Shown here piece by piece: positions 1 to 7,697 of a DNA stretch of 33,220 nucleotides. Both the position numbers and the translations under genes were made by a program. The stretch spans positions 1-33,220 of the forward strand of contig NZ_JAOSHO010000017.1 in assembly GCF_025917275.1 (NCBI RefSeq), read 5' to 3'. Numbering within the stretch: position 1 is the stretch's first letter; every line of letters starts with the position of its first letter. This DNA comes from Pseudomonas agronomica. Lineage in GTDB: Bacteria > Pseudomonadota > Gammaproteobacteria > Pseudomonadales > Pseudomonadaceae. The notes beneath the pieces are model-generated. The model worked only from the letters and a program-made list of their open reading frames with translations, had not been told where the DNA came from and ran no database searches.

Positions 1-141
1 GAGCTTGCTCCCTCTCGACTCTGTAGGAGCTGGCGAAGCCTGCGATCTTTTTTGATCTTTCGCTCGAGACTCAAGTGTCTGGGGCAAGATCGCAGCCTCG
101 CTTCGCTCGACAGCTCCTACAGGATCAGCGGGAGCAAGCTC
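1..141. repeat. nested inverted repeat (TGTAGGAGCTG family flanked by GAGCTTGCTCCC arms)
   Basis: CTGTAGGAGCTG at 21-32 is mirrored by CAGCTCCTACAG at 111-122, and the inner GCGATCTT/AAGATCGC segments also pair. Outside these, GAGCTTGCTCCC at 1-12 is mirrored by GGGAGCAAGCTC at 130-141. One REP family is therefore nested inside another. The same families recur at 6407-6547, 11442-11553, 26170-26297 and 33199-33220. The left end may continue beyond the window. Confidence 0.8.
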
Positions 142-167
142 CCCCGCCACACTGGCCCGCGCCAGCT

Positions 168-1097
168 TCACCCGCGCCGTAGAACCGGCCATCGCCCCCA
201 ACGCTGGCGAAACCAGCCGTAACCGCTGACCAGCAAGATCCCGCCCAGTACCAGGGCCGCGCCAACGATAAAATTCGGCTCCAGTGGCTCATCCAACAAC
301 CAGACACCAAAACCGATGCCGAACAGTGGCGTCATGAACGACAGCACCCCCAGTTGCGACGCCAGATACCGGCGTAGCAAGGAGAACCAGATGAGGAAGC
401 TGGCGAAGGACACCAGCAATACCTGGAACGCCATGCTGGCAATCAGTTGTGGCGTGGGGTTGATTGTCGTTTGTCCCAGCGCTGCCGACATGCCGATCAA
501 CAGCACCCCGGCACCCACCAATTGATAAAGCAGCGTCTGGCTGGCCGGCAAGTCCGTCAGCCGCGAACAGCGTACCGTCACGGTGGTGGCGCCCCACAGC
601 GCGCCAGCCAACAAGCCCATGCCATCGCCGAGCAATGAGCTGCCGTTCGCCGCGCCCGAGCCGCCACTGAAGGCCACGACGATCCCACCGAAGGCAACCG
701 CGATGCCCAGCCATTGCAAGGGTTTGAGACGTTCGCTCGGCAGTTTCCAATGCAAGCCGAGGGCGGCGAACATCGGTGCGGTGTAAAGGAAAATCACCAT
801 GTGCGAAGCCGTCGTATGGCGCAGGCCTTCGCCCACCATCACGAACTCCAAGGCGAACAACAGTCCCACCAACAGGCCAGGGCGCCAACTGCCGTCGGCC
901 AGGGACAGCCGTTCACCGCGAACCAGCACCAACAGCCAGACCAGTACCGCGGCGATGGCCGAGCGCACGCCCAGTTGCAGCATCGGCGCCATGTCGACGG
1001 CGCCGGCCTTGATCGCGACTTGCTGGAACCCCCAGATGGCACAGAGTCCGGTCATCAGGGCAATGACCTGGCCATCCAGGGCGCGGCGGGTGGTCAT
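168..1097 (-). CDS. EamA/DMT-family membrane transporter
   Basis: Encodes 309 residues, the usual length for a ten-helix drug/metabolite transporter of the inner membrane. Two EamA repeats are visible, roughly residues 10-140 and 160-292. Each is a run of hydrophobic helices; the first opens with LMTGLCAIWGFQQVAIKAG and the second has the typical GALWGATTVTVR segment. Such proteins export small metabolites, amino acids or drugs, but the substrate cannot be read from the sequence. The ATG at 1097 was chosen over an upstream in-frame start at 1304 because it has a GAGGA Shine-Dalgarno and gives the normal EamA N-terminus; the longer form would run into the divergent regulator. The AraC-type gene on the other strand starts 110 bp away and is its likely regulator (inference from divergence). 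Confidence 0.9.
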   Translation of the reverse strand: MTTRRALDGQVIALMTGLCAIWGFQQVAIKAGAVDMAPMLQLGVRSAIAAVLVWLLVLVRGERLSLADGSWRPGLLVGLLFALEFVMVGEGLRHTTASHMVIFLYTAPMFAALGLHWKLPSERLKPLQWLGIAVAFGGIVVAFSGGSGAANGSSLLGDGMGLLAGALWGATTVTVRCSRLTDLPASQTLLYQLVGAGVLLIGMSAALGQTTINPTPQLIASMAFQVLLVSFASFLIWFSLLRRYLASQLGVLSFMTPLFGIGFGVWLLDEPLEPNFIVGAALVLGGILLVSGYGWFRQRWGRWPVLRRG

Positions 1098-1206
1098 GGA
1101 AAAGTCCTCGGGCAGAAAAGAGATGAAAGGATTGTCTGCCTGACACCTTTGCTGGATATAGTGATTACCCGACAAGCCATCCCGGTAATCCGCCATTGCG
1201 GTCGAT

Positions 1207-2001
1207 ATGCAGCCTCCAGCCCAACACCTCAAGATTCCTCCGTTCGACGCCGCCCTGCCCTCGCCGATCTTCTTCCGCAGCGCCTGCATGCCGGCCCACG
1301 CCACTTATCCCCGGCACCGGCACGCCTGGGGGGAGTTCGTCTATTCCTACAGCGGCGTGATGGAAATCGAGATCGCCCAGCATCATTACCTGGCGCCACC
1401 GCAGTACGGCATCTGGCTGCCGCCCGACATGGAACACGTGGGGTTCAATCGGCATGAGGCCTGCCATTGTTCGTTGTACCTGGCGGCCGAGCTGTGCGGC
1501 GCGTTGCCGGCCGAACCTTGTGCGCTGACCTTGAGTCCGCTGATCCGCGCGTTGCTGGAAGAACTGCGCAGTGACCCGCCGAGCCAGCCACAGACGCCCG
1601 AACAGCAGCGCTTGTTGCAAGTGCTGGTGGACAAGCTGACACAGGCGCCCCACGTCGGCAGTTACCTGCCTTCTTCGGATGATCCGCTGTTGGGCCCTGT
1701 GTTGCGGGCCCTGGAGGCGAACCCCAGCGACCCGCGCTCCTTGCCGCAACTGGCCCGCGCCGCCAACACCACCGAGCGCACACTGATGCGCCGGGCCCAG
1801 CGGGACCTGGGCATGTCCCTGGTGGAATGGCGCCAGCGCCTGAAAGTCATCGAGGCCCTGGCCCTGCTCGAACGTGGCCAGAGCGTGGAAACCATCGGCC
1901 TGGACCTGGGCTACAGCAGCGCCTCGGCGTTCATCAGCATGTTCCGCAAAATGATGGGCACCACGCCGGATGAGTATCGGCGCAGGCATATGGCTGGATA
2001 A
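1207..2001 (+). CDS. AraC-family transcriptional regulator
   Basis: Encodes 264 residues. The N-terminal half (about 20-100) looks like a cupin-type sensor domain, with the histidine cluster PRHRHAWGEF and the LAPPQYGIWLPP strand seen in AraC regulators of this class. The C-terminal 100 residues form the double helix-turn-helix: LPQLARAANTTERTLMRRAQ is the first HTH and VETIGLDLGYSSASAFISMF the second, followed by the usual TPDEYRRR ending. The gene is divergent from the DMT transporter, so it probably controls that gene in response to an unknown small molecule (inference). The ATG at 1207 has only a weak Shine-Dalgarno; the next Met at 1288 would cut into the sensor domain. A REP cluster begins just after the stop. 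Confidence 0.9.
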   Translation: MQPPAQHLKIPPFDAALPSPIFFRSACMPAHATYPRHRHAWGEFVYSYSGVMEIEIAQHHYLAPPQYGIWLPPDMEHVGFNRHEACHCSLYLAAELCGALPAEPCALTLSPLIRALLEELRSDPPSQPQTPEQQRLLQVLVDKLTQAPHVGSYLPSSDDPLLGPVLRALEANPSDPRSLPQLARAANTTERTLMRRAQRDLGMSLVEWRQRLKVIEALALLERGQSVETIGLDLGYSSASAFISMFRKMMGTTPDEYRRRHMAG

Positions 2002-2012
2002 ACGGGAGGGCC

Positions 2013-2202
2013 CCTTCGCGAGCAGGCTCGCTCCCACAAGGATTTTCGGTGAGAAACGGTTCTCCGTTCAGCACAGGTCCATTGTGGGAGCGAGCCTGCT
2101 CGCGAAAGCGGATTCAGCCTCCATCTCCCACAGGAATTTTCGGTGAGAAACGGTTCTCCGTTCAGCGCAGGTCCATTGTGGGAGCGGGCTTGCTCGCGAT
2201 GG
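2013..2202. repeat. REP cluster with a 51-bp direct repeat
   Basis: Three REP palindromes of the GTGGGAGCGAGC/GCTCGCGA type lie here: one inverted at about 2013-2039 and two direct at about 2083-2108 and 2177-2202. A 51-bp segment beginning ATTTTCGGTGAGAAACGG occurs at 2042-2092 and again at 2136-2186 with a single visible difference, giving a 94-bp period. The cluster fills the gap after the AraC gene and overlaps the 3' end of the ArsR gene. Confidence 0.85.
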
Positions 2203-2917
2203 CGCCAGTGGGTTTGACGTCGATTTCAGCACTGACCCCAAACCGCCCTGCCATCTCCCGGCGACCATTGGCCGTCAACCCCAGCGCCCGGCTGTCCAGG
2301 TCCTGGGTCACCCATTTGCGCTTGATCGCCAGTTGCAGCAACGCAGCGCCCAAGGCGCCGCCCAGGTGCGGTCGGCGCATGCTCCAGTCCAGGCATGGGC
2401 AGGCGAATCGCCGACGTTGGGCCGCCAACGCCTGCACATCAATACCCAAGCCTTCGAGCAGCGCCTCACCCGATTCACTCAGCCGATAACCCTGCCCTTC
2501 TACATCAAGCAGCCACCCGGCTTCAAGCAAGCGATCATGCAGCCGCACCGCCAGGGTTCCGGCCATGTGGTCGTAGCAAGTGCGGGCAAACTGAAGGCGA
2601 TCCGGCGTGCGCGAGGTGAATGTCGGTGCGGCGTTCTGGCCGATCACCATCAATGCTTCGAGGGCTTCGGCCACGCGTTTATCGGCGAGGCTGTAGTAGC
2701 GATGACGGCCCTGCACATGCAAGCGCACCAGGGCCAATTCCTTGAGTTTCGCCAAATGGGCGCTGGCGGTTGAGGCACTGACGTCGGCGATGCTCGCCAG
2801 CTCGGTGCTAGTCCGGGCGCGGCCGTCCATCAATGCGCAGAGCATTCGGGTCCGGGCCGGCTCGGCAATGGCCGCGGCCACCTGGGACACGCCCACATCA
2901 TGTTGCTCTGCGTTCAT
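2162..2917 (-). CDS. ArsR-type winged-helix transcriptional regulator
   Basis: Encodes 251 residues. Residues 10-95 form an ArsR/SmtB winged helix-turn-helix: EPARTRMLCALMDGR, then the recognition helix region ADVSASTASAHLAKLKEL, then the wing VQGRHRYYSLAD. A C-terminal extension of about 150 residues contains CYDHMAGTLAVRLHDRLLEAGWL and a CPCLDW motif. This makes it one of the longer ArsR proteins that resemble predicted transcriptional regulators rather than classical metal sensors; no obvious paired-cysteine metal site is seen in the HTH domain. The final residues (GAIASKPAPTMDLR) are encoded by a REP element, so the original stop has probably been lost or displaced. The gene is divergent from the P450, with starts 81 bp apart, and likely regulates it and itself. 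Confidence 0.85.
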   Translation of the reverse strand: MNAEQHDVGVSQVAAAIAEPARTRMLCALMDGRARTSTELASIADVSASTASAHLAKLKELALVRLHVQGRHRYYSLADKRVAEALEALMVIGQNAAPTFTSRTPDRLQFARTCYDHMAGTLAVRLHDRLLEAGWLLDVEGQGYRLSESGEALLEGLGIDVQALAAQRRRFACPCLDWSMRRPHLGGALGAALLQLAIKRKWVTQDLDSRALGLTANGRREMAGRFGVSAEIDVKPTGAIASKPAPTMDLR

Positions 2918-2998
2918 ATTTCGCTCCCGGACGAATCAAGCCATGCATGGATTGGAGAGAGTAGCAGCACTTTCCCCGCACGAACGAGGCAGCCCATC

Positions 2999-4117
2999 AT
3001 GGACCCGATCACCGCCGCGACACACGCCGATCCCTACCCTTACTACGCGACCCTTCGCGCCGGCGACGGGCTGCACTTCGACCCACACCTTAACCTCTGG
3101 ATCGCCAGCAGCGCCGAAGCGGTGTGCGCCGTCTTGCATCACCCCGATTGCCATGTGCGCCCCGCCCACGAACCGGTGCCGCACGCGATTGCCGAGGGGC
3201 CAGCGGGCCAAGTTTTCGGCCGCCTGATGCGGATGAACGAAGGTGAACGACAACGCTGCCCGAGAGCGGCGATTGCGCCGGGGTTGCAAGACATCGATCC
3301 CCACCAGGTCGAGGCGTTGGTCAAGGCGCGCTGGCTCAGGCAGGGTGCCGAAGGCGTGCATCAGGCGCAGTTCATCGGCCCGGTCAGCGTGGTGGCGCAA
3401 CTGCTGGGCTTCAATCCAACCGACAGTCACTTGCTCAGCGAGCTGACAGGTGATTTCGTCGCCTGCCTGTCGCCCCTGAGCCAAGCCCCACAGCTGGAGG
3501 CTGCGCATCGGGCCAGCGAGCAATTGGCGAGGCTTTTCCAGGAGCGGATCGTCGCGCAGGACAATCCGTTGTTGAACGGCATCTGCCAAGGCTTCGAAGA
3601 CAGCGATGCGGACCGCCGGATCGCCAACCTGATCGGCTTGCTGTCGCAAACCTATGAAGCCACGGCCGGCCTGATCGGCAACGCGTTGTTGGCGTTGATC
3701 CGCGATCCCGCGCTCCATCACGTACTCCGAGGTAATCCCACGCAAATCAGCCGATTACTGGCCGAAGTCCAGCGTTTCGACCCCGCTGTGCAGAACACCC
3801 GCCGCTTCATCGCCGCCCCCTGCGAAATCCTCGGCACTGCCTTGCAGCCGGGCGACGTGGTCCTGGTGCTGCTGGCCTCGGCCAACCGAGACCCGCAGCT
3901 CAATCCGCAACCGGACGCCCTCCTGTTGGATCGGCCGAATCGGCGCAGCTTCAGCTTTGGCAGTGGCCGCCACGAATGCCCAGGCCAGGCCTTGGCGATG
4001 ACCATCGCCCATGCGACGTTAGATGCCATTCTGGAACGCGAGCCGGGCCTGGACCAGTTGACCTGGCGCTACCGCCTCTCCGCCAATGGACGCATCCCGC
4101 TGTTCAGCGATCGGTAA
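2999..4117 (+). CDS. cytochrome P450 (short, class I-like)
   Basis: Encodes 372 residues, somewhat short for a bacterial P450 (about 400). The heme-binding loop FGSGRHECPG is intact with Cys327 as the thiolate ligand, and the K-helix ExxR is E256-V-Q-R259. In the I helix, LLSQTYEATAGLIGN aligns with the canonical G-G-x-D/E-T motif. It keeps the acid (E220), but the following catalytic threonine is replaced by A221, as in a minority of P450s such as P450eryF. The ATG at 2999 was chosen because the protein then starts with the typical MDPITAATHADPYPYYATLR lead; the in-frame start at 2900 would extend into the divergent regulator. It needs a ferredoxin/reductase partner, which is not encoded here. 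The substrate is unknown. Control by the divergent ArsR-type protein is inferred. Confidence 0.9.
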   Translation: MDPITAATHADPYPYYATLRAGDGLHFDPHLNLWIASSAEAVCAVLHHPDCHVRPAHEPVPHAIAEGPAGQVFGRLMRMNEGERQRCPRAAIAPGLQDIDPHQVEALVKARWLRQGAEGVHQAQFIGPVSVVAQLLGFNPTDSHLLSELTGDFVACLSPLSQAPQLEAAHRASEQLARLFQERIVAQDNPLLNGICQGFEDSDADRRIANLIGLLSQTYEATAGLIGNALLALIRDPALHHVLRGNPTQISRLLAEVQRFDPAVQNTRRFIAAPCEILGTALQPGDVVLVLLASANRDPQLNPQPDALLLDRPNRRSFSFGSGRHECPGQALAMTIAHATLDAILEREPGLDQLTWRYRLSANGRIPLFSDR

Positions 4118-4132
4118 TCAATAAAAACGCCA

Positions 4133-4474
4133 TCAATCGTCCCGCGTCAGGACTTCCAGCAATTCGATTTCAAAGATGAGGTCGGCGTTGGGTTTGATGT
4201 GGGCGCCCATGGATCGTTCGCCATAGGCCAGGTGCGCCGGCACCCACAGTTTGCGCTTGCCGCCGACCTTCATGCCCATGAGCCCGAGGTCCCAGCCCTT
4301 GATGACACGACCCGTGCCGATCACGCACTGGAAGGGCTTGCCGCGGCTGTAGGACGAATCGAATTCGGTGCCGTCTTCGAGGGTGCCGCGGTATTGGGTG
4401 GTGATCAGCGCGCCTTTGACTACGCTTTTGCCATCGCCCTCTTGCAGGTCGATGATTTGCAACTCTTCAATCAT
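4133..4474 (-). CDS. FKBP-type peptidyl-prolyl cis-trans isomerase
   Basis: Encodes 113 residues, a minimal single-domain FKBP with no signal peptide, so probably cytoplasmic. Family hallmarks are present: YRGTLEDGTEFDSSYSRGKPF, the VIGTGRVIKGWDLGLMGMKVG core, RKLWVPAHLAYGER and the terminal strand ADLIFEIELLEV. It should catalyse isomerisation of Xaa-Pro bonds as a folding helper. Its stop lies only 15 bp from the convergent P450 stop, and its start is divergent from the M4 protease 139 bp away. Confidence 0.95.
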   Translation of the reverse strand: MIEELQIIDLQEGDGKSVVKGALITTQYRGTLEDGTEFDSSYSRGKPFQCVIGTGRVIKGWDLGLMGMKVGGKRKLWVPAHLAYGERSMGAHIKPNADLIFEIELLEVLTRDD

Positions 4475-4613
4475 GGCGTTATTCCCGTGTGATCCAGGCG
4501 CGGGGTTTTCTCAGAAAACTGCGCGACAGGCAACCTTTTGCGGCAAAGGGAACCGCAACGGTCACTTCGGTTCACATGGGTATCGGCCCTGCATTTCAGA
4601 TAAGGATTTTCTG

Positions 4614-5678
4614 ATGATCGACTCTCGCCCGCTCCACGGCTTCATTCCGCCTTATATCCTCAACCGCATCATCGCCCATGGCTCCGAGCAGCAGCGTTCC
4701 AGTGCCCTCGGCACCCTGACTCACGTGAACAACCTGCGCCACAACCCTGGCCCACCCATCCACCCACCCGTAGCCGCCCAACTGCCCAAGCCTGGCAAGG
4801 CTGGCCATCCCCAGCGCAGCGTGCACGACGCGCAAAACACCATGGAGCTGCCGGGCCAACCGGTGCGCCTGGAAGGTCAAGCGGCCAGCGGTGACCCAGC
4901 GGTGGACGAAGCGTATGACGCCCTCGGCGCCACCTATGATTTTTTCTGGAGAGTGCTGGAGCGTGACTCCATCGACAACAAGGGCTTTGCCCTGGTCGGC
5001 AGCGTGCATTACGGCCAGGGGTACGAAAACGCCTTCTGGAACGGCGCGCAGATGGTGTTCGGTGACGGCGATGGGGAAATCTTCCAGCGCTTCACCCGCT
5101 CCCTGGACGTGGTGGCCCATGAGCTGGCCCACGGCGTTACCGAGAGCGAAGCCGGCTTGATCTATGCCAACCAGTCCGGCGCGTTGAACGAGTCGATTTC
5201 CGATGTGTTCGGCGTGCTGGTCAAGCAATTCGTATTGGGCCAGACCGTCGAACAGGCCGACTGGCTGATCGGCGCTGACCTGCTCACCGACAAGATCAAT
5301 GGTGACGGCTTGCGCAGCATGTCCAACCCCGGCACAGCCTACGATGACCCGCTGCTGGGCAAGGATCCCCAGCCGGCGCACATGCGCCAATTCGTCATCA
5401 CCCGCGAAGACAATGGCGGTGTGCACATCAACTCCGGTATTCCCAACCGGGCCTTTTATCTGGTGGCAACCGCACTCGGCGGATTCGCCTGGGAAAAGGC
5501 CGGGCGAATCTGGTATGACACGTTGTGCGACAGGCAACTGGCCAACGACGCGTCCTTCAGTGCGTTCGCCCGCCTGACCATCGAGCACGCCCGCCAGCGC
5601 TTCGGTGCGCGGGAAGTCAAGGCGGTGCAGGACGGCTGGACGCAAGTGGGCGTCGACCTGAACGAGGAGAACGGATGA
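4614..5678 (+). CDS. M4-family neutral metalloprotease, protealysin type
   Basis: Encodes 354 residues. The zinc site is HELAH (H169, E170, H173) with the third ligand in GALNES (E193), and the catalytic histidine is in NGGVHINSGIPNRAF (H271). These are the thermolysin-family signatures. The N-terminus is a short propeptide with a PPYIL motif (12-16), as in protealysin-type enzymes, rather than the long thermolysin propeptide. No classical Sec signal peptide is visible, which also fits protealysin-like proteases. The ATG at 4614 is preceded by AAGGA at 4602-4606, so the longer in-frame ORF from 4368 is not needed. The next gene overlaps the stop by 4 bp and encodes its likely inhibitor, so the two are almost certainly cotranscribed and translationally coupled. 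Confidence 0.93.
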   Translation: MIDSRPLHGFIPPYILNRIIAHGSEQQRSSALGTLTHVNNLRHNPGPPIHPPVAAQLPKPGKAGHPQRSVHDAQNTMELPGQPVRLEGQAASGDPAVDEAYDALGATYDFFWRVLERDSIDNKGFALVGSVHYGQGYENAFWNGAQMVFGDGDGEIFQRFTRSLDVVAHELAHGVTESEAGLIYANQSGALNESISDVFGVLVKQFVLGQTVEQADWLIGADLLTDKINGDGLRSMSNPGTAYDDPLLGKDPQPAHMRQFVITREDNGGVHINSGIPNRAFYLVATALGGFAWEKAGRIWYDTLCDRQLANDASFSAFARLTIEHARQRFGAREVKAVQDGWTQVGVDLNEENG

Positions 5679-5998
5679 AAACCCTTCCAGACCTTGATGA
5701 CAAAGCAGTCGTCAAGCTGTCACGCCAGGGCGGCGTGGCAGCCATCCACGCCTTGACCCGCCCCCGGGAAATCGAGTTCGCCCAGTGCGACCTCGATCAG
5801 CGCACACGTATCTGCTCGGTGCTGGAAGGATGCCTGCCGCTTACCTCCTCAACGCCCGGCCGGGGCGACCAGCGTTATTTCCAGATCGAGGTGCGTTACC
5901 GATCCAACGACCAGGACGACGAGATGGTGTTACAGGTGCCCGAGGACCGGGCACCTGGCGAGTTGGTTCATTTATGGGATAAGGGCGAAGTACTCTGA
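5675..5998 (+). CDS. emfourin-like protealysin inhibitor
   Basis: Encodes 107 residues. Its ATG overlaps the protease stop (ATGA at 5675-5678), and GAGGAGA at 5664-5670 is the ribosome binding site. The position directly after a protealysin-type gene, the small size and the pattern of a VVKLSRQGGVAA strand followed by YFQIEVRY and a C-terminal LVHLWD match emfourin, the protein inhibitor described for Serratia protealysin and encoded in the same kind of bicistronic operon. It would bind and silence the protease inside the producing cell. The assignment rests on gene order plus remembered family features, not on an alignment. Confidence 0.8.
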   Translation: MKTLPDLDDKAVVKLSRQGGVAAIHALTRPREIEFAQCDLDQRTRICSVLEGCLPLTSSTPGRGDQRYFQIEVRYRSNDQDDEMVLQVPEDRAPGELVHLWDKGEVL

Positions 5999-6307
5999 TT
6001 AGCGGGTGGCCGGAACGATCTTGACGATGGCGCCGGACACCGTTTCGATCAGCAGGTATTTATCGTCGATGTGCACCCATTGCTGCTCTTTTGTCGGCTC
6101 TTCGAGTTTTTTCTGCTTCCAGTCTTTCATGGCCCTGTCCGCGCGTTGGTAGTCCGCCGGTACCCGGTCATTTTCCACCAACCGGCGGCCATTGCTCGGC
6201 GAATGCTCCAGGGCGTCCCCGGTTTTCTCGACCGCTTGCGCGACAGGCCCAAAGGCTCCGAGACCGGCGATCAGGACCAGGCTGGCGATGAGGGTTGGTT
6301 TGCGCAT
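5999..6307 (-). CDS. RcnB-like small periplasmic protein
   Basis: Encodes 102 residues. An N-terminal signal peptide (MRKPTLIASLVLIAGLGAFG, cleavage probably after PVAQA) points to the periplasm. The C-terminal part, WVHIDDKYLLIETVSGAIVKIV, has the W-V-x-DKY-L-x(7)-GxI layout of the RcnB family, whose founding member tunes nickel/cobalt efflux in E. coli. Many Pseudomonas RcnB-like proteins have no known function, and no efflux pump gene lies beside this one, so no metal role is claimed. Its stop codon abuts the convergent inhibitor gene with no spacer. Downstream transcription of the two genes must therefore overlap. Confidence 0.75.
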   Translation of the reverse strand: MRKPTLIASLVLIAGLGAFGPVAQAVEKTGDALEHSPSNGRRLVENDRVPADYQRADRAMKDWKQKKLEEPTKEQQWVHIDDKYLLIETVSGAIVKIVPATR

Positions 6308-6406
6308 TAGAAAAACTCCAGTTTATACAAGGTACTGAATCTGGGACTTCGGCGGCGGCGAATCATTCCCTTTCCATAGGTCCGTGTCATAACTCCCACT
6401 GGCCCC

Positions 6407-6547
6407 GTAGGAGCTGCCGAGCGAAGCGAGGCTGCGATCTTTCTCAAGACACTTGAGTTTCGAGCGAAAGATCAAAAGATCGTCCGAACGCGGCCCGAGG
6501 CTTCGCCAGCGCCTACAGAGCCCAGCGCGAGCTTGCTCCCTCGCCAC
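6407..6547. repeat. degenerate TGTAGGAGCTG-type inverted repeat plus REP half-site
   Basis: GTAGGAGCTGCCGAGCGAAG (from 6407) and the GGCTGCGATCTTT that follows have an imperfect mirror in AAAGATC...GAGGCTTCGCCAGCGCCTAC ending at about 6516. A GCGAGCTTGCTCCCTCGCCAC half-element follows at about 6527-6547. The repeat is more diverged than the copies at 21-122 and 11442-11553. It lies between the RcnB-like gene and the AlkD-type gene and probably leaves only a short promoter region for the latter. Confidence 0.7.
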
Positions 6548-6593
6548 GGGTCTGGCATGGCATAGTAGCGGGTCTTGGACTATGGACCTTGCC

Positions 6594-7688
6594 ATGAGCA
6601 CTTCTACCCCAGCCCTCAAGGAAATCTTCAACAGCGCCCGCCTCGAACACATCGCCACCGAACTGTGCGCGGTGTACCCGGCCTTCGATGCAAAGGCGTT
6701 CCTGATCATGGCCAACGATGGGCTGGCGGAGTTGTCAGTGATGCAGCGCATGGCGCGGGTCAGCGAATGCCTGCATGCGGTCTTGCCGTTGGACTACGAA
6801 GCTTCGCTGCCGGTCCTGCGGGACTTGGCCCCGCGGCTGAACAGCATGTTCGTCGGCATGTTCCTGTCGCATTACGTAGCGTCTTACGGTCGACAGGCGT
6901 TCGATCTGTCGATGGACGCCCTCAAATACTTCACCCGATTCGGCTCAGCGGAATTTGCCGTACGGCATTTCTTGCGTGACGACCTGGCGCGCACCCTCGC
7001 GGTCATGCATGACTGGGCGCTGGACGGCAACGAACATGTCCGCCGCCTCGCCAGCGAAGGCAGCCGCCCACGTTTGCCATGGTCGTTCCACCTGGAGCCG
7101 ATCCAGGCCAACCCGGAACTCGCCGCCGCGATCCTCGAAACGCTCAAGGCCGACGACAGCCTGTACGTGCGCAAATCGGTCGCCAACCACCTGAACGACG
7201 TGACCAAGCAGCATCCCGACTGGGTACTCGACCGGATCGAAGGCTGGCCGCTCCAGCAGCGCCACACTGCCTGGATCGCCCGGCACGCCCTGCGCAGCCT
7301 GATCAAGCAAGGCAACCGCCGGGCCTTGGCAGTCATCGGCGCGGGTGGTGTGGCGCAGGTCGAAATATCGGATCTACACGTGATGCCGGTGGCGGTGCGG
7401 CTAGGGGATCAGGTCACGCTGTCGTTCAAGGTGCAGTCGACGTGTGCGCAGGACCAGCGGCTGGTGATCGATTACGCGATCGATTATGTGAAAGCCTCGG
7501 GCGGCACCTCAGCCAAGGTATTCAAGCTCAAGACCTTCAACCTCCCCGCCCTGGCGTCCGCCAAACTGAGCCGCTCCCAGCACATTCGCGAATTGACCAC
7601 GCGCCGACACTATGAGGGCCGGCATGCGGTGCATGTACTGGTCAACGGCGAGCGGCTGGGCAGCACCGCGTTCGACATCGTCCCCTGA
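6594..7688 (+). CDS. DNA alkylation repair-like HEAT-repeat protein
   Basis: Encodes 364 residues. The N-terminal two thirds consist of helical HEAT-like repeats (for example AVRHFLRDDLARTLAVMHDW and DDSLYVRKSVANHLNDVTKQ), a pattern shared with the AlkC/AlkD DNA glycosylase superfamily. The SLYVRKSVANHLND motif is typical of the Pseudomonas proteins annotated as DNA alkylation repair enzymes. The C-terminal 110 residues are beta-rich (HVMPVAVRLGDQVTLSFKVQ) and look like an Ig-like appended domain. AlkC/AlkD remove N3- and N7-alkylpurines; whether this relative is catalytic is not shown. Starts at 6582 or 6594 are both possible. 6594 gives the MSTSTPALKEIF start expected of homologues. The gene is flanked by repeats and appears to be monocistronic. 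Confidence 0.8.
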   Translation: MSTSTPALKEIFNSARLEHIATELCAVYPAFDAKAFLIMANDGLAELSVMQRMARVSECLHAVLPLDYEASLPVLRDLAPRLNSMFVGMFLSHYVASYGRQAFDLSMDALKYFTRFGSAEFAVRHFLRDDLARTLAVMHDWALDGNEHVRRLASEGSRPRLPWSFHLEPIQANPELAAAILETLKADDSLYVRKSVANHLNDVTKQHPDWVLDRIEGWPLQQRHTAWIARHALRSLIKQGNRRALAVIGAGGVAQVEISDLHVMPVAVRLGDQVTLSFKVQSTCAQDQRLVIDYAIDYVKASGGTSAKVFKLKTFNLPALASAKLSRSQHIRELTTRRHYEGRHAVHVLVNGERLGSTAFDIVP

Positions 7689-7697
7689 GCCATCGCC

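Noticed and set aside
168..1304. Longer N-terminus for the DMT transporter from 1304
   Set aside because: The extra 69 residues are not membrane-like and overlap the divergent AraC gene; the ATG at 1097 has a good ribosome binding site.
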